The position numbers and the translations under genes are program-made. A stretch of 64,000 nt of DNA from NCBI RefSeq assembly GCF_026712245.1, contig NZ_JAPPUY010000002.1, positions 248,001-312,000 on the forward strand. Reading direction: 5' to 3'. Positions 19,984-30,442 of the stretch are shown piece by piece; the first letter of the stretch is position 1, and every line of letters starts with the position of its first letter. The stretch comes from Roseateles hydrophilus (GTDB lineage Bacteria > Pseudomonadota > Gammaproteobacteria > Burkholderiales > Burkholderiaceae_C). Under the pieces are notes generated by a model. It saw only the letters and a list, made by a program, of their open reading frames with translations, searched no databases and had not been told where the DNA came from.

Positions 19984-20759
19984 GCCGCCTGCCGCAGGCG
20001 CCATAGCGCCACGCCGCTGCACAGCACCGTGAAGCCCAGCAGCACGGCGAAGGCCATCTCGGGCGGGATCCAGCGGAACTTGGCGACGCCGCCGGCCGCG
20101 AACACCAGCTGGTCCAGGTGGAACTGCGGCCACAGCACGGTCTGGAAGTGCATGGACTTGGGCAGCGGGAAGAACAGCCCCGACAGGTAGATGCCCGGCA
20201 GGTAGACCAGGTTGGCGTAGGCCGGTGCGGCCGAGCCGCTGGTCAACGAGCCCAGCATGACACCCAGCGCGCAGAACGGCAGGGCGCCGGCCAGCAGCAC
20301 GGCGCTCATGGCCGCGAGCTGCATGCCGCTCAGATGCGCCTGGCCGGTGCAGGCGGCCAGCACGAGGATGGGCAGGTAGGCGATGGCACCGCTCACCAGG
20401 CCGGCGACGATCTTGGCCGCCAGCCAGGCGCCGGGCGGTGCGGGCTGGGCGCGCTTGAGGGTCAGCAGGCCCTGCTCGCGCTCCAGGGCCAGGTGGGGGG
20501 CGGTGGCGAACAGCGCGGCCATGGTGACGGCCATCACCGAGAAGCCGGCGAACATGAAGCGGCCGGTGTCGGGGTCCTTGGCCACCGCCTCGCCCGCGAC
20601 CGCGAATGCGAACAGCAGGTAGGTGCCCACCGGCAGCAGGAACATCGGCAGCGCGAAGGCCGGCGAGCGCAGCAGGCGCAGCAACTCCAGCCGCATCTCC
20701 ACGGCGTAGGGTGACGTGCGGCGCGCGGGCGCCGCGAGCGGGTGGGTCAGGGTGCTCAT
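19980..20759 (-). CDS. ABC-2 type transporter permease
   Basis: 259 residues with six hydrophobic segments and the ABC-2 layout: cytoplasmic N-terminus (YAVEMRLELLRLLRSPAFAL), TM1, a central helix with LEREQGLLTLKRAQPAPPGAW, then the SGSAAPAYANLVYLPGIYLSG segment and FFPLPKSM. Resembles the drug/antibiotic exporter permeases (DrrB/NatB-like). It is the last gene of the GntR-headed operon and overlaps the stop of the acyltransferase-ATPase fusion by four bases, so that fusion is its likely ATPase partner. Substrate unknown. Confidence 0.88.
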   Translation of the reverse strand: MSTLTHPLAAPARRTSPYAVEMRLELLRLLRSPAFALPMFLLPVGTYLLFAFAVAGEAVAKDPDTGRFMFAGFSVMAVTMAALFATAPHLALEREQGLLTLKRAQPAPPGAWLAAKIVAGLVSGAIAYLPILVLAACTGQAHLSGMQLAAMSAVLLAGALPFCALGVMLGSLTSGSAAPAYANLVYLPGIYLSGLFFPLPKSMHFQTVLWPQFHLDQLVFAAGGVAKFRWIPPEMAFAVLLGFTVLCSGVALWRLRQAA

Positions 20760-22852
20760 GCGGCCTCCCGGGTCAGTTGATGGAAGGCCTCGTTGAGGCC
20801 GGCCTGCTTCACTTCCAGGCGGGACAGCTGAGGGTCGGCCGCCAGCAAGCGGCGCACGACGGCCTCGGCGTCGGTGGTGACGATGGACAGCTGGGTCGGG
20901 TCGCCGGCCACGTCGACGACGCCCGGCCAGCGCCGCACCTCGCCCTGGGGCAGCGTCGTCGCGCAGCGGATGTGGCGGCGCGACACCAGCGTGCGCATCG
21001 CGTCCACGCTGCCCGAGGCGATGACGCGGCCCTGGGCCAGCACGGCCACGCGCGTGGCCAGCGCCTCGGCTTCCTCCAGGTAATGCGTGGTCAGCAGGAT
21101 GGAGCAGCCCTCGTCCAGCAGCGCGCGGATGCGGGCCCACAGGGCCTCGCGGGCCGGCAGGTCCAGGCCGACGGTGGGCTCGTCCAGGAACAGCACGCGC
21201 GGCCGGCCGCACAAGGCCAGCGCGAACTGCACCTGGCGCTTCTGGCCGCCTGAGAGCTGGCCGTAGCGGCGCTCCGCCAGCGCGGCGATGCCGGCGCGGT
21301 CCAGCGCCTGCGGCACCGTCAACGGCTGCGGGTAGTAGCTGCACGACAGCGCCACCAGCTCACGCACCTTCAGGTCCTTGGGGCACTCGACGTCCTGCAG
21401 CATGACGCCCAGGCCCTGCCGGCGCGCGATGTCCTGCGGCGGGCCGCCCAGCAGCTGCACGCGGCCCGCGTCGGCTTCCTGCAGGCCCAGCCACAGCGCG
21501 ATGGCCGTGGACTTGCCGGCGCCGTTGGGGCCCAGCAGCGCGAGCAGCTCGCCGCGGCGCAGCTGCAAGTCCACATCGCACAGGGCTTGCAGCGTGCCGT
21601 AGCGCTTGGACACGCCGGTCAGCGACGCGACGACACTGTCGCCGTCGAGCACCGGCGTGGCTGCTGGGGGCGCTGCACGGCGCGGGTGGGCGCGGCCGTT
21701 GAGCACCCGGCCGATGACGGTTGGGCGCACGAGCAGGTGGTAGCTCGCCAGCAGCAGCGCCAGCGTGGCGGCGACGACGAACGGGTACTTCAGCCCCCAG
21801 GGCAGCGGCCAGTGGCCCACCCAGACCTGCAGCGCCGCGACGACGGGCAGGTGCGCGAGGTAGATCCAGTAGGACGCGTCCGCCACGTAGCGCACGGCGG
21901 CGTTGGGCGTCGACAGCCAGCGCAGCGCCAGGCCGGTGAGCGCCAGGGACCAGGCCCAGCTGGACGTGACGAAGGCCAGCGTGAAGGCGAGCCTGGGTGC
22001 GTCGGGCATGCCCAGCGGCGGCTGCGTCTTCATGAGGTACAGGCAGATGGCCGACGACGCGACGGCCAGCGCTGCCTGCAGCAGCCCGCTGCGGCGCAGC
22101 GCGGCCAGCGCGCCGGGCGCTCGCTGCACCAGCCAGCCGAACACGAAGGCCACGCCATAGGCGACCGTGGCGGGCAGCTGGGGGATCAGCGAGCGGTCGG
22201 GCGTCGGGATGCCGCCCCAGGGAAACCAGGCAGGCGTGGCCAGCAGCACGGCCGCCAGCGGCAGGCCCAGCAGCAGTGTGGCGGCCGGCCCGCGCAGTGC
22301 GCCGGTGACGGCGCGGTCCAGCAGGCTGCGCAAGGCCTGGCCCCGGTCCAGCCGCACGATCACGCCGCGCGCCAGCAGCGTGCCGGCATACAGCCACAGC
22401 AGCTGGTAGAGGAACCACAGGTGCGTCAGCGGGAAGGCGCCGGGCGCCTGGGGCAGTGCGGGCAGGGCCGGCGGCGCGCCGTGGAAGACCTTCTGCAGGC
22501 CCAGGTGCCACACGAATGCGATGGCCGGGAACAGCAGCAGCCAGCCGACGATCAGTGGCAGGGCGATGCGCTGGCCGCGGTTTGCCCAGAAGCCGCGCGT
22601 GCCCAGCCGCTGGTGCAGCAGGCGGCCGAAGAACCCGGCGATGAAGAAGAACAGCGTCATGCGGAAGCTGTGCGCGACGAAGCTCGCATCGCCGAGGAAG
22701 GCGCTGGGCGAGTGGTCCGTCATTGCCCACAGGCCCGGGGGCAGGCCGGGGATGAAGGACAGTGCCGCGTGGAAGGCCACGCCCAGCAACAGGGCAAAGC
22801 TCCGCACGGCGTCGAGGGCATGGAGCCGCTCGGCGTTGGGGTGGGTGGACAT
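20756..22852 (-). CDS. acyltransferase-3 membrane domain fused to ABC transporter ATPase
   Basis: 698 residues in one uninterrupted frame. Residues about 1-375 are an acyltransferase-3 (OafA/OpgC-like) membrane domain with about ten TM helices. It starts LHALDAVRSFALLLGVAFHA, with Arg17 and His28 forming the R-x10-H motif of this family. After a 25-residue Pro/Ala/Arg linker, residues about 402-698 form an ABC ATPase: Walker A GPNGAGKST (Lys447), Q-loop LQD, signature LSGGQKRQ, Walker B VLFLDEPTVGLD and switch His TTHYLEEAEAL. The stop overlaps the permease gene. This is probably an exporter ATPase physically tied to a membrane acyl-transfer step. The domain calls are solid; the joint function is inference. 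Confidence 0.9.
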   Translation of the reverse strand: MSTHPNAERLHALDAVRSFALLLGVAFHAALSFIPGLPPGLWAMTDHSPSAFLGDASFVAHSFRMTLFFFIAGFFGRLLHQRLGTRGFWANRGQRIALPLIVGWLLLFPAIAFVWHLGLQKVFHGAPPALPALPQAPGAFPLTHLWFLYQLLWLYAGTLLARGVIVRLDRGQALRSLLDRAVTGALRGPAATLLLGLPLAAVLLATPAWFPWGGIPTPDRSLIPQLPATVAYGVAFVFGWLVQRAPGALAALRRSGLLQAALAVASSAICLYLMKTQPPLGMPDAPRLAFTLAFVTSSWAWSLALTGLALRWLSTPNAAVRYVADASYWIYLAHLPVVAALQVWVGHWPLPWGLKYPFVVAATLALLLASYHLLVRPTVIGRVLNGRAHPRRAAPPAATPVLDGDSVVASLTGVSKRYGTLQALCDVDLQLRRGELLALLGPNGAGKSTAIALWLGLQEADAGRVQLLGGPPQDIARRQGLGVMLQDVECPKDLKVRELVALSCSYYPQPLTVPQALDRAGIAALAERRYGQLSGGQKRQVQFALALCGRPRVLFLDEPTVGLDLPAREALWARIRALLDEGCSILLTTHYLEEAEALATRVAVLAQGRVIASGSVDAMRTLVSRRHIRCATTLPQGEVRRWPGVVDVAGDPTQLSIVTTDAEAVVRRLLAADPQLSRLEVKQAGLNEAFHQLTREAA

Positions 22853-22862
22853 GGAGTTCCTT

Positions 22863-23531
22863 CTAGAGGGCGTCTCGCCGTCGCGCGGCGACGAACAGCG
22901 GCAGGCACAGGGCCAGCAGGGTGGCGGCCAGCTCGGCGGCCAGCAGCAGCCAGAACGTGGCCGTCCACACGGGCGCGGCGGCGCCCATGTGCTCGCCGAT
23001 GCCGGGCAGGCGGCCGACGCCGGCCAGGAACAGCGACACCGACATGTTGGTCAGGATGATCACGCCGCCCATGCCGGCCTCGGACGCGATGTGCAGCGCC
23101 GCGCTCAGCACCACCGCGTAGTTCAGCAGCAGGTAGACGCACAGCAGCACGGTGTAGGGCAGCAGGCCGTCGGCCAGGCCCGGCAGCGCCACCACCAGCA
23201 CCACGGCGCCCGCGCTCAACACGGCCCAGGGCAGCGCGAAGCAGGCCACCAGCCCGAGCAGCTTGATGCGCACGTAGTCGAGCGGCGACAGCGGCAGGCT
23301 GAGCACGAACAGGCGCGCGCGCTCCTTGCGCTCGTTGCTGACGCCGAACATCGCCAGCATCACGCCCAGCGCGATGACCGCCGTGAGCCACACGACGAAG
23401 GCCACATGAAAGCCGCCGCCTCCGGTGAGCGCCAGTGGCAGCGCGGCCAGGCCGGCGGCGGTGGCGGCGGCCATCAGCGCGCGGTGTTGTTGGAACTCCT
23501 TGGCGAGCAGCCGGGTGGTGAGGGCGTTCAT
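22863..23531 (-). CDS. integral membrane protein, ABC-2-like permease subunit
   Basis: 222 residues with about six hydrophobic helices (for example VAFVVWLTAVIALGVMLAMF, LPYTVLLCVYLLLNYAVVLS). The NERKERARLFVLSLPLSPLDY stretch after TM2 is typical of ABC-2 permeases that handle gliding/bacitracin-type exporters. It overlaps the upstream ATPase gene by four bases and is followed 10 bases later by the acyltransferase fusion. Likely the permease of the ATPase encoded at 23528-24427. No catalytic motif seen. Confidence 0.75.
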   Translation of the reverse strand: MNALTTRLLAKEFQQHRALMAAATAAGLAALPLALTGGGGFHVAFVVWLTAVIALGVMLAMFGVSNERKERARLFVLSLPLSPLDYVRIKLLGLVACFALPWAVLSAGAVVLVVALPGLADGLLPYTVLLCVYLLLNYAVVLSAALHIASEAGMGGVIILTNMSVSLFLAGVGRLPGIGEHMGAAAPVWTATFWLLLAAELAATLLALCLPLFVAARRRDAL

Positions 23532-24427
23532 GCGGCGAGGCCTTCCTGGACGTGGCGGCTGTGCATGACGGCGGCGACGAAGATCTCCTCCAGGCTCATG
23601 CGCTGCACGGCCTGCACCGGGGCGCCCAGCCGGGCCAGCCAGGCCTCGCTGAAGCCGTCCACGGTCAGGGTGGCGAGGCCGCCGTCGCGCTCGCAGTGCA
23701 CCACCTCGGGCAGCGTCGCCAGGCCCTGCCCGGGCGGCAGGCGCAGCTGCACGCGGCGCCAGCGTTCGAGGAAGTCCGCCGTGTCGCTGGCCGCCACCAC
23801 GCGACCGCGGTCGATGAAGGCGAGGCGGTCGGAGATGCGCTCCACGTCCAGCGTGTTGTGGGACGAGAACAGGATGGCGCGGTCCTCGTCGCGCAGCACG
23901 TCCATGAACTCGGTCAGCAGCTCGTGGCGGGCGACGGGGTCCATGCCCGATGTGGGCTCATCCAGCACCAGCAGGCGCGGGCGGCGTGCCAGCGCCAGCA
24001 GCAGCAGCGCCTTGCCATGCTCGCCGGTGGACAGGCCCTTGACCGGCTGCTCGGCGCGCAGGCCGAAGCGCTTGAGCAGCTGCGCGGCGTAGGCCGCGTC
24101 CCAGCCCGGGTAGATGGCCGCGGTGAAGTCCATGTGCCAGGCCAGCGTGGCGTGCGGGAACAGTCGCATGTCGTCGCTGACGAAGCCCACGTCGGCCTTG
24201 GCGGCGGCCTGCTCGCGCGGCATGGCGCGGCCCAGCAGCCGCACCTCGCCAGCGTCGGCCGTCAGCAGCCCCATCAGCAGCCGGATGGTGGTGCTCTTGC
24301 CGGCGCCATTGGGGCCCACCAGTCCCATGATCTGGCCGGGCGCCAGGCGCAGCGACACGTCGTTCAGCGTGAAGAAGGGGAAGGCCTTGCTCACGCCGGT
24401 CATCTCGAAAACGGGGGACGCGCTCAT
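23528..24427 (-). CDS. ABC transporter ATP-binding protein (YtrB-like)
   Basis: 299 residues. One nucleotide-binding domain: Walker A GPNGAGKSTTIRLLMG, Q-loop GFVSDDMRLF, a variant signature LSTGEHGKALLLLALA (instead of LSGGQ), Walker B LLVLDEPTSGMD and switch FSSHNTLDVERISD. The LSTGE-type signature and long C-terminal extension (about residues 215-299) resemble YtrB/CcmA-like exporters regulated by GntR proteins. Start and stop overlap both neighbours by four bases, so stoichiometric translation with the membrane subunit is likely. Confidence 0.92.
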   Translation of the reverse strand: MSASPVFEMTGVSKAFPFFTLNDVSLRLAPGQIMGLVGPNGAGKSTTIRLLMGLLTADAGEVRLLGRAMPREQAAAKADVGFVSDDMRLFPHATLAWHMDFTAAIYPGWDAAYAAQLLKRFGLRAEQPVKGLSTGEHGKALLLLALARRPRLLVLDEPTSGMDPVARHELLTEFMDVLRDEDRAILFSSHNTLDVERISDRLAFIDRGRVVAASDTADFLERWRRVQLRLPPGQGLATLPEVVHCERDGGLATLTVDGFSEAWLARLGAPVQAVQRMSLEEIFVAAVMHSRHVQEGLAA

Positions 24428-24813
24428 GCCGCGGGCTCCTGGGTGGTCAGCGCATGGCGCAGTCGGTCGAGCAGCTCCTGCTCGGGCAGGGCCAGCGAAC
24501 GGGCGATCTCGGCGGCCGCGCCCAGGTGCTCGTCCAGCTGCGCCAGCCGCATGTCCACGGCCAGCCCCTGGGCGTCGGCGACGAAGGAGCCCTTGCCGTG
24601 CCGGGTCACGATGACGCCCTCGGCCTCCAGGTCCAGGTAGGCCCGCTTCACCGTGATGACGCTGACCTTCAGGTCCGCCGCCAGCGCACGGATGGACGGC
24701 AGCTCCTTGCCCGGCGGCCAGTCTCCGGCGGCCACGCGCTGGCGGATCTGCTCGGTGATCTGCAGATACATCGGCCGCGCGTCGGCCTGGGAGATGAGGA
24801 GACTGCTGTGCAT
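24424..24813 (-). CDS. GntR-family (YtrA subfamily) transcriptional regulator
   Basis: 129 residues from ATG at 24813. N-terminal winged helix of the GntR family: MYLQITEQIRQRVAAGDWPP, GKELPSIRALAADLKVSVIT and VKRAYLDLEAEG, then GKGSFV. Only a short C-terminal helical region follows, which marks the YtrA subfamily that controls adjacent ABC exporters. First gene of the operon reaching to 19980. A palindrome TGTGTATACACA lies just upstream of its start and is the likely autoregulatory operator. An upstream in-frame ATG (24855) would place the operator inside the gene and is rejected. Confidence 0.92.
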   Translation of the reverse strand: MHSSLLISQADARPMYLQITEQIRQRVAAGDWPPGKELPSIRALAADLKVSVITVKRAYLDLEAEGVIVTRHGKGSFVADAQGLAVDMRLAQLDEHLGAAAEIARSLALPEQELLDRLRHALTTQEPAA

Positions 24814-24815
24814 AT

Positions 24816-24827
24816 TGTGTATACACA
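24816..24827. promoter_or_regulatory. palindromic operator of the GntR/YtrA-type regulator
   Basis: Perfect 12-base palindrome TGTGTATACACA, in an AT-rich island (ATATTGTGTATACACAGAATAT is a near-palindrome) that stands out from the GC-rich surroundings. It begins three bases upstream of the regulator's ATG, so bound protein would block transcription or translation initiation. YtrA-type proteins are known to bind GT-rich inverted repeats at their own promoters; the binding here is inferred. Confidence 0.7.
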
Positions 24828-24899
24828 GAATATATGCCCGGCCGTGCGAACGCAAGCCCGCGGGCGGATGGGGCCGAGCGCCCGGCAGCTGGGCGAGGG

Positions 24900-26102
24900 C
24901 TACAGCTTCAGCAACGCGTCCAGGTTGACCCGCAGCCTCAGCTCCACCGGCGCGAGGCTGGCGGCGATGGCCTGCGTGGCCAGGCGGGTGTCGCGCGGCA
25001 CGGGCGCCGACAGCGGGCTGCCGCTCTTGCCGATCAGGGCCGCCACCAGCGGCTCGTTGGCGCTGTAGCCGCGCTTGAACACCATGCCCACCTCGCCGTT
25101 GGTCAGCCGCACCAGGGTGCCCGGCGGGTACAGGCCGACGGCCTTGATGAGGGCGGCGCCGGCCTCGTCGGGCTGGCCCAGCTCGTCCAGGAACACGGCG
25201 CGGGCCGCAGAGGCGCCGCTCATGGCCGTGCGGCTGCGGCGCGGGGACAGACGGGCGCCGAACAGGTCGATGCGGCGCAGCAGCCGCGCGAGCTTCTCGC
25301 CGTCGCCGCGCGCTGCCAGCGGGCCGGGGCCGGCGTCGTGGTGCAGGCGCACGGCCGTCAGCCAGACCTCGTCGGTCACGCCGGCCTGGGCCAGCCGCTG
25401 CGCGGCGCGTTCGCCGTGGGCGCTGAGCGCGTGGCGCTGGGCGGGCGTGGCGCGGTCGACCTGGTTGGCCAGGCGGTCATGGGCGGCGCTGGCGCCGAGG
25501 TTCATCGTCAGCGCGGCGTTGTGCAGCGTCTCGCGCAGCGGCGCGGCCAGCTGCAGTTGCTGGGCGACAAGGTCGCACAGCGCCAGTGTCAGCAGCGCAT
25601 GGCGGGCGCTGTAGTCCTCGAAGGCCTGGCTGGTCTCGAACACCAGCAGCATCAGCGTGGCATCGGGCTGGGCGTGCAGGCGCTTCAGTGCGGCGTCGCG
25701 CAGCTGGGCCACGCGGGCGGGGAAGTCGTCGTGCTCGCCGTCGCGCAGCAGGTGGTGGGTGTGCAGCAGCAGGTCCGACCAGGCCTCCCGCGGCCCCACC
25801 TCCGGGCGGGGCGGGGCCGGCGGCTCCAGGCGGAAGCTGGCGTCGGCCTTGGCGATGTCGGCGATGGGCACGTCCTGCATCACCAGCGTGTCCAGCCGGT
25901 GCGCGCGGGCGCGCTGGTATTCCACGGTGTCGGCCGCGTTGACCCACGCACCGCCGGCCATGAGGCTGCGCACCAGCGGCGAGTCGCGCAGCACCTGGCC
26001 ACGGGCGAACAGCAGCTTGCCGCCGGCGTCGAACAGGTCGTAGGGCAGCGTCATGCCCAGGCGCAGCGTGTGGGCGGGCAGGGGGATGAGGTCGGCAGCC
26101 AT
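24900..26102 (-). CDS. degenerate HD-GYP-like protein
   Basis: 400 residues. The overall plan matches proteins with a DUF3391-like N-terminus and an HD-GYP region: LPAHTLRLGMTLPYDLFDAG at the start, SARHALLTLALCDLVAQQL, LRLHHDAG, the RIDLFGARLSPRRSRTAM helix and the tail LYPPGTLVRLTNGEVGMVF. The metal-binding HD pair is missing: where LLHDIGK is expected there is ALTMNLGA. The GYP loop is also gone (HHDAGPGP). Thus probably not an active c-di-GMP phosphodiesterase; a sensor or scaffold role is possible. Divergent from the metH riboswitch leader. Confidence 0.75.
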   Translation of the reverse strand: MAADLIPLPAHTLRLGMTLPYDLFDAGGKLLFARGQVLRDSPLVRSLMAGGAWVNAADTVEYQRARAHRLDTLVMQDVPIADIAKADASFRLEPPAPPRPEVGPREAWSDLLLHTHHLLRDGEHDDFPARVAQLRDAALKRLHAQPDATLMLLVFETSQAFEDYSARHALLTLALCDLVAQQLQLAAPLRETLHNAALTMNLGASAAHDRLANQVDRATPAQRHALSAHGERAAQRLAQAGVTDEVWLTAVRLHHDAGPGPLAARGDGEKLARLLRRIDLFGARLSPRRSRTAMSGASAARAVFLDELGQPDEAGAALIKAVGLYPPGTLVRLTNGEVGMVFKRGYSANEPLVAALIGKSGSPLSAPVPRDTRLATQAIAASLAPVELRLRVNLDALLKL

Positions 26103-26185
26103 GGCGCCGCGGATTCTGCGGGGCCTTCGGGGCCTGCGACCTGCTCTTGAACCCTGGCGAAGGCCCCGCTGCGTAGAATTCCCGG

Positions 26186-26255
26186 CTCTCCGAGGAGCGC
26201 TGCGACGGGTGTTCGGCCCGCCAGGCTCGGATACCGACGAACGGCGCTCATCGAC
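26186..26255 (+). promoter_or_regulatory. S-adenosylhomocysteine (SAH) riboswitch upstream of metH
   Basis: The leader contains the conserved SAH-riboswitch core: CCGAGGAGCGCTGCGAC, then CCAGGCTCGG and GAACGGCGCTCA. The outer helix pairs GAGCGC with GCGCTC and the inner helix pairs CCGAG with CTCGG. It ends about 20 bases before the metH ATG. A TAGAAT hexamer at 26174-26179 could be the -10 box, placing the transcript start at the riboswitch 5' edge. SAH riboswitches turn on expression when SAH builds up, which fits homocysteine remethylation. Confidence 0.93.
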
Positions 26256-26275
26256 CCTCAGCCCGAGCCGCCTCG

Positions 26276-28969
<2,694 letters not shown>

Positions 28970-29085
28970 TCCCGCTCCCGAAGCATCTGCTTACCTTGCG
29001 GCCGGCGGGCCGGGGCGCTGTCCTACAGGGGCGCCCGGCGGCGCTGGGCATGCTGACGGCATCTCAAGAACCGTTGGAGCTCCGC

Positions 29086-29688
29086 ATGTCCACTGCCCCC
29101 ATCAAGGCCCCCCAGATCGTTGCCGGCGTTGCCGTCGTGATGGCGCTGCTCGGCGGCGCCTACGCGGTGGGCCGCTCGCAAGGCGTCGACAGCCCGCCGC
29201 CGGCCGAACTCGCCGACAGCCCCGCCGCCACCGCCAATGCCGGCCCGCAGCGGCAGGCAGCGGCTGAGTTGCCGCGTGAACACCGCCGCGAAGACGCCTC
29301 GCGCGAGCCGGCGCGCACCGCGCCCATCGCCGCCAAGCCCGTGGCCGCGGCGCTGTGCCAGGGCTGCGCCCGCGTGACCGCCGTGCACACCGAGACCCGC
29401 CGCGGCGAAGCCAGCGGCGTGGGTGCCGTGGGCGGCGCCGTCGTCGGCGGCCTGCTGGGCAACATGGTGGGTGGCGGCAACGGCAAGAAGCTGGCCACCG
29501 TGGCCGGCGCCGTGGGCGGCGGCTATGCCGGCAACGAGATCGAGAAGAACCAGACGAGCTACACGGTCTGGGTGCTGCAGATGGAAGACCGCGACGGCCG
29601 CACGCGCCGCTTCGAGCGCCGCGCTGACCCGGGTCTGCGCGTGGGTGACGAGGTGCGCCTGAGCGAGAACGGCTTCAGCCGGCTGTGA
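29086..29688 (+). CDS. glycine-zipper 2TM-domain envelope protein
   Basis: 200 residues. A membrane anchor/signal segment at about residues 8-27 (QIVAGVAVVMALLGGAYAVG), then a disordered Ala/Pro/Arg stretch. A CQGCARV motif follows, then the glycine zipper VGAVGGAVVGGLLGNMVGG with AGAVGGGYAGNEIEKN, and a small basic C-terminal beta region (RRFERRADPGLRVGDEVRL). This is the Rick_17kDa/SlyB-like pattern; such proteins sit in the envelope and are often stress related. ATG at 29086 chosen; an in-frame ATG 36 bases upstream is possible. Confidence 0.85.
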   Translation: MSTAPIKAPQIVAGVAVVMALLGGAYAVGRSQGVDSPPPAELADSPAATANAGPQRQAAAELPREHRREDASREPARTAPIAAKPVAAALCQGCARVTAVHTETRRGEASGVGAVGGAVVGGLLGNMVGGGNGKKLATVAGAVGGGYAGNEIEKNQTSYTVWVLQMEDRDGRTRRFERRADPGLRVGDEVRLSENGFSRL

Positions 29689-29695
29689 CGGGCGC

Positions 29696-30352
29696 TCAGT
29701 ACAGCGTCTTGCGGTAGGCGTCCTCGAGCGCGTCGTCCAGCCTGCGCATCTCGGCCTCGGCCGGGGCGCCGGTGGTCTCGTCCAGGATGATCTTCACCAG
29801 CGAGGGCATGTCGCGCCGGTTCTGGAAATGCGCCGGATCCCAGAGGTGGGAGCGCCGGAAGGCCTTGGCGCAGTGCATGAACACCTCGGTCACCCGCACC
29901 ACGATGGCCAGCGTGGGAATGCGGTCCTGCACCGCCATGCTGCGCAGCAGGGACGGCTCGGTGACCAGCGTGGCCTGGCCGTTCACGCGCAGGGTCTCGT
30001 CATAGCCGGGAATGATGAAGATGAGCCCCACGCTGGGGTTGGCCAGGATGTTGGACAGGCTGTCCAACCGGTTGTTGCCGGGGCGGTCGGGAATGGCCAG
30101 CGTGCGCTCGTCCAGCACCTTGACGAAGCCGGGAGGGTCGCCGCGCGGACTCACGTCGGCTCGGCCGTCGCGGTGCTGGGTGCCGATGCACAGGAAGGGC
30201 GAGCGGCGCACGAAGTCCTGCGCATGCCGGCCCAGCCGGTCCTGGCATTTCTGCAGCGCCAGCGCGTGCGTGGGTTCGAACAGGCCGCGCAGGGTCGCTT
30301 CGTCGGCGATGACGTGCGCCGGGTCGACGGCATAAGGCGTCGTGGTGTCCAA
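29696..30352 (-). CDS. pyridoxamine 5'-phosphate oxidase-family FMN-binding protein
   Basis: 218 residues. Split-barrel flavin fold: FLCIGTQHRDGRADVSPRGD, a FVKVLDERTLAIPDRPGNNR segment, LSNILANPSVGLIFIIPGYD and LRVNGQATLVTEP, then a helical C-terminus with AKAFRRSHLWDP. This pattern matches the MSMEG_1061-type subgroup of FMN-dependent pyridoxamine-phosphate-oxidase-like proteins. Substrate unknown; a general reductase/oxidase is likely. Stop is convergent with the glycine-zipper gene. Confidence 0.88.
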   Translation of the reverse strand: MDTTTPYAVDPAHVIADEATLRGLFEPTHALALQKCQDRLGRHAQDFVRRSPFLCIGTQHRDGRADVSPRGDPPGFVKVLDERTLAIPDRPGNNRLDSLSNILANPSVGLIFIIPGYDETLRVNGQATLVTEPSLLRSMAVQDRIPTLAIVVRVTEVFMHCAKAFRRSHLWDPAHFQNRRDMPSLVKIILDETTGAPAEAEMRRLDDALEDAYRKTLY

Positions 30353-30442
30353 GTGCTGTGCCTCCCGCTGTCAGGCCCGCAGCCTGCGGGCGCGCGGATT
30401 TCAGCCGTTCGCTGCGCGGCTGTCGAGCCGCCTTTTTCCGGC

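Noticed and set aside
26103-26185. Clear -35 box for the metH leader
   Set aside because: A TTGAAC hexamer is present but about 21 bases from TAGAAT, too far for a standard promoter; only the -10-like element is mentioned.
30370-30442. GC-rich hairpins between the comM stop and the flavoprotein gene start
   Set aside because: Short palindromes such as GCCCGCAGCCTGCGGGC are present but lack T-runs and are common by chance at this GC content.
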